7,008 nucleotides of DNA from assembly GCA_046297395.1 (NCBI GenBank), contig JBKCNM010000009.1, forward strand, positions 1 to 7,008, written 5' to 3'. The notes under the pieces were generated by a model that made no database searches, had not been told where the DNA came from, and saw nothing but the letters and a program-made list of their open reading frames with translations. The DNA is from JBEICQ01 sp046297395 (GTDB lineage: Bacteria > Bacteroidota > Bacteroidia > UBA4408). Both the position numbers and the translations under genes were made by a program. This document shows, one piece after another, positions 1-6,278 of this stretch; position 1 is the stretch's first letter, and every line of letters starts with the position of its first letter.

Positions 1-1731
1 CACATTCGCAAACAAGGCGAGATCTGCAACCCAGCCGGCTTTACTGTAATAGAAGCCCATATAAACCAAAACCAGGATGAGTGCAATCAGAAATGACAGC
101 AAACCTGCGCTGATGGCTTCTTTTCCAAGGGAAGGTCCCACAATGTCTTCTTGTACAATACGCGCACGGGCAGGGAGTTTACCGGCTTTGAGAATGTTGG
201 CAAGGTCTTTTGCTTCATTGATGCTGAAGTTTCCGGAGATAGAGGAGCGGCCACCGCCAATTTCACTTTGCACAGTAGGGAAGGAGTAAACATAATCATC
301 GAGTACGATGGCAATGGATTTTCCTATGTTCTCTCCGGTGAGTCTCTTCCAGGTTTGCGCACCTTCTGCATTCATGCTCATGCTTACTTCTGCTTTTGAA
401 GATCCTTGTTCGAAATCTCCATTGGCATCCGTAATTACATTTCCTTCAAGAGGTGCATGTCCGTCCCGACTGGTAATCTTAATAGCCACCAACTGCAGAA
501 ATTTTTCATCCTTGTCGAAAGGTTTTACTGTCCACAGCAGGCGAAGATTCCTTGGGAGCATGGCACGAATGGCCGGTTTGCGCAACATGCCGCTGATTGT
601 TGCAGTATCTTTGATGGCAGCAATACCCACCACCGGTCCATCAGTGGGGTAGTATCCATTGTCTTTGCGCACCACTGATGGTGACATCAGGTCGAAAAGA
701 GGATTGGTTTCTTTGGCTTTGGCAGACAGGCTGTCTTTGGGATTCTTTTTTGCAGCAGCTTTATTAAGATCTAGGGAGGCGCCTTTATTTTGCTCGGAGG
801 CAGTGTCTTTGGCAGCTGTTTTTGTGTTGGCTGAGTCAGCTTTGGCGGCTGTTGCTGTAGAGTCTTTGGCAGCAGTGCTGTCGGAGGCACCACCTTTGTT
901 AATGGCTGCCAGTCGTTTGTTCACTTCTACCAGTGCAGGCTGAATTTCTTTGTTGTCGTAAGTTTCCCAGAATTCAAGGTTTGCTGTTCCCTGGAGGAGT
1001 TTGCGTACACGCTCCTTGTCTTTCACACCGGGCAATTCTATGAGGATGCGACCGCTGTTACCCAGTTTCTGAATGTTGGGCTGGGTTACTCCAAACTTGT
1101 CAATACGGGTACGAAGGATATTAAATGAACGGTCGATAGCATCAGCTGCTTCCTTACGAAGGACTGCAAGCACTTCGTCGTTGGTAGATTCATACTTGAT
1201 GCGGTCTTTTAGCTCCAGGGTGTTGAACAGGGTTGCCAAACGGATGTTTGGATCAATCTTTTTGTACTCATCGTAAAAGAGCGTAATAAAATCCTGTTGG
1301 CTTTTTTTCTGCGCTTTTGTGGCATTTTCAATGGCTTTGTTAAAGTTGGGATCAGGATTGTTGTTGCTCATGGAGCGGATGATGTCCGATTCGGCAATCT
1401 CCATTATCACATTCATACCACCTTTAAGGTCGAGACCAAGGTTGATCTCCTTCTCTTTACACTCCCTGTATGTGAATTTTTTGAGGAGGATATTGTATAC
1501 CGGCTGGGACGAAACACTGTCCAGGTAGCGTTTTTCCTGAAATGCTAGGACAGAATCCGGATTGGCCTGAGCGGCCTTGTCAGCGGATTTCTTCAGACCA
1601 GCGAGACGATTCTCGGCGTATTCCTTCGCACTTTTTTCAACCCGACTGGTGACCCAGGTGAATGACAATTGAAAAATACAGGCCAATGCCAGAACGATGG
1701 CAAAAAACCTGATGGCACCTTTGTTTTGCAT
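1..1731 (-). CDS. secDF: Protein translocase subunit SecD/SecDF, N-terminal 577 residues (partial, 3' end outside window)
   Basis: This is the SecD part of the membrane SecDF complex, which uses the proton gradient to help pull proteins out of the SecYEG channel on the periplasmic side. The reading frame runs unbroken from ATG at 1731 to the left edge. The visible protein has a first membrane helix at about residues 8-26, the SecD hallmark LGLDLKGG (D101-G105), and a periplasmic P1 region containing RIDKFGVTQPNIQKLG and ELPGV. A low-complexity Ala/Lys/Asp/Thr linker follows at about 279-343. Then come the conserved GGGRSSISGNF and AGKLPARARIVQEDIVGPSLG stretches, a second membrane helix at about 540-562, and the start of the next conserved block (GWVADLALFANV). 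Bacteroidota usually encode SecD and SecF as one protein of about 1000 residues, so the missing part probably holds the remaining helices and SecF; this is inference, and secD alone is possible. The start is supported by the helix immediately after it and by a TAnnTTTG box about 70 bp upstream. The gene is divergent from pdhA. Confidence 0.95.
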   Translation of the reverse strand, partial: MQNKGAIRFFAIVLALACIFQLSFTWVTSRVEKSAKEYAENRLAGLKKSADKAAQANPDSVLAFQEKRYLDSVSSQPVYNILLKKFTYRECKEKEINLGLDLKGGMNVIMEIAESDIIRSMSNNNPDPNFNKAIENATKAQKKSQQDFITLFYDEYKKIDPNIRLATLFNTLELKDRIKYESTNDEVLAVLRKEAADAIDRSFNILRTRIDKFGVTQPNIQKLGNSGRILIELPGVKDKERVRKLLQGTANLEFWETYDNKEIQPALVEVNKRLAAINKGGASDSTAAKDSTATAAKADSANTKTAAKDTASEQNKGASLDLNKAAAKKNPKDSLSAKAKETNPLFDLMSPSVVRKDNGYYPTDGPVVGIAAIKDTATISGMLRKPAIRAMLPRNLRLLWTVKPFDKDEKFLQLVAIKITSRDGHAPLEGNVITDANGDFEQGSSKAEVSMSMNAEGAQTWKRLTGENIGKSIAIVLDDYVYSFPTVQSEIGGGRSSISGNFSINEAKDLANILKAGKLPARARIVQEDIVGPSLGKEAISAGLLSFLIALILVLVYMGFYYSKAGWVADLALFANV

Positions 1732-1802
1732 ACTGCTTTTAAGCTCTTGTTAATTAATAAGTTACAGTGGTATCTTGCGTCTTTTATTTTTGCAAAAGTC
1801 CG

Positions 1803-1810
1803 CAAATATA
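1803..1810 (-). promoter_or_regulatory. Candidate secDF promoter, -7 box TATATTTG
   Basis: Read on the minus strand, this is TATATTTG, an exact match to the Bacteroidota -7 consensus TAnnTTTG recognised by the primary sigma factor. Transcription would start a few bases downstream (around 1797), giving secDF a leader of about 65 nt. No clear -33 TTG lies at 17-23 bp upstream: the expected place reads CATG. The call therefore rests on the -7 box and its position only. Confidence 0.5.
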
Positions 1811-1895
1811 GCAAAGGGATTCAATTGAAGCATGATTTTTCCCTTGGCCTTTTAGCATTTTCAAACAAATTAAAATGCAATTGCTGCGCCTTTTT

Positions 1896-1926
1896 TTTGT
1901 TGGTGTTGGCTTGACGCTTAATTTTG
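1896..1926 (+). promoter_or_regulatory. Candidate pdhA promoter, TTTG-N19-TAATTTTG
   Basis: TTTG at 1896-1899 is followed by a 19 bp spacer and TAATTTTG at 1919-1926. This matches the Bacteroidota promoter layout (-33 TTTG or TTG, about 19-21 bp spacing, -7 TAnnTTTG). Transcription would begin around 1930-1933, leaving a leader of only about 14-17 nt before the ATG at 1947. It also rules against the longer in-frame start at 1875, which would lie upstream of the promoter. A second TAnnTTTG box (TATTTTTG, 1785-1792) lies further upstream on the same strand without a well-spaced -33 element. Confidence 0.6.
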
Positions 1927-1946
1927 CGCGCTTGACTGATCAATTT

Positions 1947-2948
1947 ATGGCCAAACGCAAATTTTCAAAAGAAACCTCTTTGACCTGGTACGAATCGATG
2001 CTTGTGATGCGCAGGTTCGAAGAGAAAGCCGGTCATCTTTATGTTCAGCAAAAAATCAAAGGATTTTGTCACCTCTACATTGGCCAGGAAGCCCTGGTAG
2101 CCGGTGCAGAGTCTGCTATCAGACCCGATGACAGGGTAATCACGGCATACCGCGACCATGCCCATCCTATTGGAAGAGGCATGCATCCCAAATACATCAT
2201 GGCCGAACTGATGGCCAAAGTGACCGGATGCTCAAAAGGCAAAGGTGGATCCATGCACATGTTTTCCAAAGAGTATAATTTCTTCGGAGGACACGGCATT
2301 GTGGGCGGACAAATCCCGCTTGGTGCAGGAATCGCTTTTGCAGACAAATACCGCAATTCTGATAATGTTACCCTTTGTTATATGGGTGATGGTGCTGTTC
2401 GCCAGGGTGCCCTGCATGAAGCTTTTAACATGTCTATGCTTTGGAAACTCCCGGTGATTTATATTATCGAAAACAACAACTATGCGATGGGTACATCGGT
2501 ACAGCGTACCAGCAATGTACACGACCTATACAAGTTGGGACTTTCCTATGACATGCCCTCTTTTCAGGTTGACGGGATGTCCTGTGAAGCCGTTCATGAG
2601 GCGGTAGAAGCAGCTGTGGAGCGCGCCAGAAAAGGTGAGGGACCTACCTTGCTCGAAATGAAAACCTATCGTTATCGGGGACACTCTATGAGTGATCCTG
2701 CCAAATACCGCACCAAGGAAGAGGTTGAAGAATACAAATCCCAGGATCCCATTGAAAAGGTAAAAGATGTTTTGCTGAAACAGAAATATGCCACCGAACA
2801 GGATTTCGAGGCCATGGAAGAAAAAGTAAAAATTCTTGTGGAGGAATGTGTGCAGTTCGCTGAAGAGAGCCCTTACCCCGAGCCTCACGAACTCTACGAA
2901 GATGTATATGCAGATCCACTATACCCTTATATTAAAGACGGCTTTTAA
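1947..2948 (+). CDS. pdhA: Pyruvate dehydrogenase E1 component, alpha subunit
   Basis: This is the thiamine-diphosphate-dependent E1 alpha chain. With E1 beta it decarboxylates pyruvate and acetylates the lipoyl group of E2 in the cytosolic pyruvate dehydrogenase complex. At 333 residues it has the usual family length. Visible marks are MRRFEEKAGHLY (residues 21-32), HLYIGQEA (42-49), ITAYRDHAHPIGRG (65-78), the KGKGGSMHMF block (98-107), and the ThDP/Mg-binding motif starting GDGA (147-150) and ending in the NNN at 176-178. The loop YRYRGHSMSDP (241-251) corresponds to the regulated phosphorylation loop of mitochondrial E1 alpha; no kinase is implied here. The start was moved to the 25th codon of the open frame. 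Homologues begin at MAKRKFS-like sequence, the preceding 24 residues are not family-like, and a good promoter lies between the two starts. It is followed 13 bp later by the E2 gene. The branched-chain E1 alpha is the main alternative, but the E2 pairing and the YRYRGHSMSDP loop favour pyruvate. Confidence 0.95.
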   Translation: MAKRKFSKETSLTWYESMLVMRRFEEKAGHLYVQQKIKGFCHLYIGQEALVAGAESAIRPDDRVITAYRDHAHPIGRGMHPKYIMAELMAKVTGCSKGKGGSMHMFSKEYNFFGGHGIVGGQIPLGAGIAFADKYRNSDNVTLCYMGDGAVRQGALHEAFNMSMLWKLPVIYIIENNNYAMGTSVQRTSNVHDLYKLGLSYDMPSFQVDGMSCEAVHEAVEAAVERARKGEGPTLLEMKTYRYRGHSMSDPAKYRTKEEVEEYKSQDPIEKVKDVLLKQKYATEQDFEAMEEKVKILVEECVQFAEESPYPEPHELYEDVYADPLYPYIKDGF

Positions 2949-2961
2949 CACATAGAAAAAC

Positions 2962-4188
2962 ATGGCAGAAATTGTAAAAATGCCCAAACTGAGTGATACC
3001 ATGACTGAAGGTGTGGTATCCAAATGGCATAAAAAAGTGGGAGATAAAATCAAAACCGGCGATCTACTTGCCGATATTGATACTGACAAAGCCACGATGG
3101 AATTCGAATCCTTTCAGGATGGTGTGTTGTTGCACATTGGTGTACAGGAGGGAAAAAGCGCACCTGTAGATTCAATTCTTGCCATTTTGGGTAAGGCGGG
3201 AGAGGACATCAGCAGCTTACTCAATGGAGCACCTGCCCCTGCAGCAACATCAGCCCCTGCACCAACACCTGCGTCTGCACCTGCATCTGCACCCATGCCA
3301 GCGCCTCCACCCGTTGCTCAATCGACAGCCTCTCCAACATCAAATGACGGTAGAATAAAAGCCTCTCCGCTAGCCAAGAAAATCGCACAGGAAAAAGGCA
3401 TAGACATCAACCGTATTGCAGGCTCAGGCGATTCAGGTCGAATCGTTAAAAGAGATATTGAAAACTTTACACCATCGGCAAGTACGCCTGCTTATCATGG
3501 AGGAACAGAATCCTATCATACTGAGAGTGTCTCACAAATGCGTAAAACCATTGCGAGGCGACTGGCAGAAAGCAAGTTCAGTGCTCCACATTTCTACCTG
3601 ACCATAGAAGTTTTAATGGACAAAGCCATGGAAGCCAGAGAAGCCATTAACAAGGTAGCTACCTCCAAGGTTTCATTCAATGACATGGTTGTAAAGGCCT
3701 CTGCTGCATCGCTCAGGCTGCATCCAAAAATCAATGCCAGTTGGTTGGGAGACACCATTCGCTACAACCAGCATGTACACATAGGCGTGGCTGTGGCAGT
3801 TGAGGAAGGATTGTTGGTGCCGGTGGTAAAATTTGCCAATGAAAAATCACTGTCGCAAATATCTGCAGAAGTGAAAGTTTTTGGGCAAAAAGCCAAGGAT
3901 AAAAAATTGCAACCACAGGATTGGGAAGGAAATACTTTTACCATCTCCAACCTGGGCATGTTTGGAATAGAAGAATTCACAGCCATCATCAATCCGCCCG
4001 ATGCATGCATCCTCGCTGTAGGTGGAATCAAGCAAACAGCTGTTGTAAAAGAAGGAGCGCTTGCCATTGGAAATGTGATGAAACTCACCCTCAGTTGTGA
4101 TCATCGTGTTGTTGACGGTGCTACCGGAGCTGCTTTCCTGCAAACCCTCAAGGGTTTTCTGGAAAATCCGGTAACCCTGCTTGCCTGA
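2962..4188 (+). CDS. pdhC: Pyruvate dehydrogenase E2 component (dihydrolipoamide acetyltransferase), single lipoyl domain
   Basis: This is the core acyltransferase of the pyruvate dehydrogenase complex, moving the acetyl group from its lipoyl arm to CoA. Its 408 residues show the full E2 domain order. The lipoyl domain covers about 1-80, with the lipoylated lysine K43 in DTDKATMEFE. An Ala/Pro-rich flexible linker follows at about 89-120. The peripheral-subunit-binding domain lies at about 131-168 (KASPLAKKIAQEKGI, then GSGDSGRIVKRDI). A second short linker leads to the catalytic domain from about 188, with FTISNLGMFG (326-335) and the active-site DHRVVDG, where H381 and D385 match the HxxxDG motif. 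There is one lipoyl domain, whereas many Bacteroidota E2 proteins carry two. The start ATG follows pdhA after 13 bp and is preceded by an A-rich stretch without a Shine-Dalgarno, as is common in this phylum. The last 41 bp overlap the 3' end of the opposite-strand glycosyltransferase. The symbol aceF is a synonym. Confidence 0.95.
   Translation: MAEIVKMPKLSDTMTEGVVSKWHKKVGDKIKTGDLLADIDTDKATMEFESFQDGVLLHIGVQEGKSAPVDSILAILGKAGEDISSLLNGAPAPAATSAPAPTPASAPASAPMPAPPPVAQSTASPTSNDGRIKASPLAKKIAQEKGIDINRIAGSGDSGRIVKRDIENFTPSASTPAYHGGTESYHTESVSQMRKTIARRLAESKFSAPHFYLTIEVLMDKAMEAREAINKVATSKVSFNDMVVKASAASLRLHPKINASWLGDTIRYNQHVHIGVAVAVEEGLLVPVVKFANEKSLSQISAEVKVFGQKAKDKKLQPQDWEGNTFTISNLGMFGIEEFTAIINPPDACILAVGGIKQTAVVKEGALAIGNVMKLTLSCDHRVVDGATGAAFLQTLKGFLENPVTLLA
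3229..3312 (+). repeat. Ala/Pro-rich low-complexity coding repeat (E2 interdomain linker)
   Basis: The DNA consists of degenerate copies of a short GCACCTGC(A/C)-like unit that encode alternating Ala, Pro, Ser and Thr at about residues 90-117 of PdhC. Such linkers let the lipoyl arm swing between E1, E2 and E3 active sites. The repeat structure makes this the most likely site in the gene for length variation between strains. Confidence 0.6.
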
Positions 4189-5254
4189 TAGCATCCTCAA
4201 TGACTTGATGAAGTCCATCATTTTCCGTTGAAGTTTCAACTTTTCCGGAAGCCATGATAGCTTCCCACCATTGACTTATTTTTTCGGGTTTTATTTCGTC
4301 CTCATTTAGGAACTGAATGCCGGATTTACGCCTGTTCCATGCTGATAGGTATTCCTGTTCGGTTTGTCCCGGAGTGGGAATCATCAGCCAGGGAATCCCC
4401 AGTACATGCGCATCCATGATTGAGGAATAACCGCTGCGAGAGATCACAGCCCGGCACTGACCGAATAAATATTTTAATTCATTTGTATCAGCGAGGTTAA
4501 CGCAGGAGATATTTGCCGGCAGCGCATTTGTATTTGCTTCGGTACCTCTCACCAGAAAAAAAGGAATATTTAGCACTTGAAGCAGCTTTACCAATTTATT
4601 TTCGAGGATACTTCTGGATGGCTCGGGTCCCGATAACAAAACCAGCAATTTTTTATGCTCCCCCTTGTATGCAGAAGTTTTTTTAAATCTGCTGAGTACT
4701 CCAATGTATATGCATTTTTTATTCCAGGCAGGATGTGAGAGTTGTCCGGCCAGGCTGCTTTCCTGATTTTCCTTGTCAGGAATCCAAACAGACATTGAGT
4801 TACGCGCGGCATATTGTTGCAGTGCGGAGATGAAAAAACCCGCAAAACCCGGTTTGGGATGCAACTGATGTGTGATGTAAATACTTTGTTTGCATGCACG
4901 CAGCATCAACGGTCGGCTGTCGGAGATAAGCAATGAAATGTTTTTTTTGTCAATGTAATTTTTCAGTAGCTGTCTTGCTTTTTTTTCAGTAGGAAGTGCA
5001 GCAATCAATTGGAATAAAACAGATGGGATGAAAATCTTTTTGTTTTTAGGATATACAAGGGTAGATGAAGGAATTTCTAGGATGGGGGAGTTTGGACATT
5101 CTTTTTTGAAGAATTTGAGCTGACTTTTACTGCATGCAATATGCACCTCAATCCCTTTTTGCTCTAGGGAATGAATCAGTGGAAGGCAGCGTGCGGCATG
5201 TCCGAGTCCCCAGTCTAGTGGGGTAATGAGGCAGGATGAAATATGTTTTGTCAA
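4148..5254 (-). CDS. MurG-like glycosyltransferase (GT28-type GT-B fold), substrate unknown
   Basis: This is a probable cytosolic or membrane-associated sugar transferase of 368 residues. The N-terminal half opens with a beta strand and the glycine-rich acceptor-side loop WGLGHAARCLPL (15-26), which resembles the GGH loop of MurG-type enzymes. The C-terminal half has the nucleotide-sugar-side signature ISRSGYSSIMDAHVLGIPWL (271-290) followed by PTPGQTEQEYLSA (293-305). That matches the pattern of a conserved Gly/Ser turn, an E/D-A helix and a P..GQ..EQ loop found in GT28 family members. It lacks the overall sequence of MurG itself and no division or cell-wall cluster is nearby, so its donor and acceptor cannot be named. 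The start codon is TTG. An in-frame stop lies two codons upstream and the next ATG is near residue 117, after the essential N-terminal loop, so TTG is the only sensible choice. It overlaps the preceding propeller gene by 4 bp (TTGA), and its own 3' end overlaps pdhC by 41 bp on the opposite strand. There is no signal peptide. Confidence 0.8.
   Translation of the reverse strand: MTKHISSCLITPLDWGLGHAARCLPLIHSLEQKGIEVHIACSKSQLKFFKKECPNSPILEIPSSTLVYPKNKKIFIPSVLFQLIAALPTEKKARQLLKNYIDKKNISLLISDSRPLMLRACKQSIYITHQLHPKPGFAGFFISALQQYAARNSMSVWIPDKENQESSLAGQLSHPAWNKKCIYIGVLSRFKKTSAYKGEHKKLLVLLSGPEPSRSILENKLVKLLQVLNIPFFLVRGTEANTNALPANISCVNLADTNELKYLFGQCRAVISRSGYSSIMDAHVLGIPWLMIPTPGQTEQEYLSAWNRRKSGIQFLNEDEIKPEKISQWWEAIMASGKVETSTENDGLHQVIEDAIRQAGLPDFPENP
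4227..4244 (+). terminator. Weak candidate terminator hairpin downstream of pdhC
   Basis: GTTGA (4227-4231), a 4-nt AGTT loop and TCAAC (4236-4240) are followed by TTTT. A second small hairpin (GACTT-GATG-AAGTC, 4202-4215) precedes it. The stems are only 5 bp and the U run is short. Both lie inside the coding sequence of the opposite-strand gene, so they may be chance. They are the only terminator-like structures I see after the pdh operon. Confidence 0.2.
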
Positions 5255-6231
5255 TCGTTAAATCGAATGAGTAACACGGTTTGTGCACTGCCTACCACCA
5301 GTGCTTGCTGTTCATCAAAAAAACCGCATTCATAAAGGTTAAAAGGCTTTTCCAGGGGCATGTCTAGGGTTGTCTCATGGCCCTTGCTAACACTTATCAG
5401 CTTGCCGTAGCTGGCAGGAAATAGTTCTCTGTCGTGACATGTGCCTCGGCTCCAAATCATCCCGGTATTGAACATTTTTTTTACGCTGAACGAAGATTTG
5501 TACCAGCCTTCTTTTCCCAGTGTGCCGCCTGTGGCTGTCCATCCACCTGATGCATCCTGTTGCAATTCATGGTACATGCCTTTGCCGATGCGCTTCAGAT
5601 GACGGAAATGATTTTTTTCGATACGGGATTTCAGAATGTGTGAGCTGTTGGGGCGATATACCAGCGCGTTTAGCTGTTGCCGGGCACTGTCGTGAATCAC
5701 GCACCACACCATGTGAAAAGGAGAGCTATACACTTTTTTCCAGGTTACCCCACCATCATCACTGCGCATAATAAATCCAAAAGGAATCACGCGCTTGGAG
5801 TGAGCAATGGCAGATTTTCCGCCGCACACAAATAGTTCTTTGTTATTTACAAGGCAGGCGTTGTACATGCAGTAGGAATCCATGCCCTGAAAGTGTTTGA
5901 TGCGGTAGCCTCCGTTGTGGATGTTGTAAAACATGAGGTTGCCATGGTCGGCGCAAGCAAGAACTGAGTCAGGTGAAAGTTGAATCAATCGAAAAATGTC
6001 TTCACCCAAGAGCGGATGTTTGTGGCTGCGGATGATTCCCTTGTTATTGATGGTTTGCAGAACCCCGTATTTGCCTGCAACAAGAAAAGTGCTTTCATTG
6101 ATTTTGAGCAAGTCATAATAAGAAGAATCGGTTGCGGTTCCTTTTCCCTGATGAATGACCGTAATTTCGGGAGAGGATGAAAACGCCCTTAAAAAATAGA
6201 AATAGCAAAGGATGGTAAGAAATACGCGCAT
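5251..6231 (-). CDS. Secreted Asp-box (BNR-like) beta-propeller protein, function unknown
   Basis: The protein has 326 residues. It begins with a short basic start and a hydrophobic stretch (about 3-16) ending in AFSSS, which looks like a Sec signal peptide. The only Cys in that region (C9) sits in the hydrophobic core, so it is not a lipoprotein box. The mature part repeats short strand-turn units of the propeller type, such as FLVAGKYGVLQTI, VLACADHGNLMFY, LFVCGGKSAIAHS and ALVVGSAQTVLLI. It contains one exact Asp-box, SDDGGVTW (157-164, pattern SxDxGxTW), shared with sialidases, Ycf48-like and sortilin-type propellers. No sialidase active-site arginine arrangement is evident and no C-terminal type IX sorting domain is present, so an enzymatic role is not supported. 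A ligand-binding or assembly role at the cell envelope is inference. The ATG at 6231 is preceded by 47 bp of intergenic sequence after the AI-2E gene. Its stop codon overlaps the start of the glycosyltransferase gene, suggesting coupled translation. Confidence 0.75.
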   Translation of the reverse strand: MRVFLTILCYFYFLRAFSSSPEITVIHQGKGTATDSSYYDLLKINESTFLVAGKYGVLQTINNKGIIRSHKHPLLGEDIFRLIQLSPDSVLACADHGNLMFYNIHNGGYRIKHFQGMDSYCMYNACLVNNKELFVCGGKSAIAHSKRVIPFGFIMRSDDGGVTWKKVYSSPFHMVWCVIHDSARQQLNALVYRPNSSHILKSRIEKNHFRHLKRIGKGMYHELQQDASGGWTATGGTLGKEGWYKSSFSVKKMFNTGMIWSRGTCHDRELFPASYGKLISVSKGHETTLDMPLEKPFNLYECGFFDEQQALVVGSAQTVLLIRFND

Positions 6232-6278
6232 GCTTTACAAAAATGCGAAATTAGGTATTTACGCGAAAGCAGGTGGAT

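Noticed and set aside
308..652. Plus-strand open frames opposite secDF (also 659-943)
   Set aside because: The minus strand carries a continuous, clearly conserved SecD sequence here. The plus-strand products are low-complexity antisense translations.
1875..1946. N-terminal extension of pdhA by 24 residues from an upstream in-frame ATG
   Set aside because: The extension is unlike the family, the usual N-terminus begins at 1947, and a near-consensus promoter lies inside the extension.
2526..2888. Minus-strand open frame of 120 codons opposite pdhA
   Set aside because: It is antisense to conserved E1 alpha sequence, has no recognisable domain and is explained by the codon use of pdhA.
4118..4128. 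Hairpin CGGT-GCT-ACCG as a terminator for the glycosyltransferase gene
   Set aside because: It has a 4-bp stem and 3-nt loop with no U tract on the minus strand, and it is inside the conserved active-site region of pdhC, so its sequence is set by the protein.
3847..4239. Minus-strand open frame of 130 codons spanning the end of pdhC
   Set aside because: It is a frame shadow of pdhC and of the glycosyltransferase 3' end and shows no domain signal.
5251..6231. Sialidase activity for the Asp-box protein
   Set aside because: Only one Asp-box is clear, and no catalytic arginine triad or FRIP-type motif is visible; an Asp-box alone marks fold, not function.
6232..6278. Promoter for the propeller gene (TAATTTCG, one mismatch to TAnnTTTG)
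   Set aside because: The -7 match is imperfect and no TTG lies at the right distance upstream; read-through from the AI-2E gene explains expression equally well.
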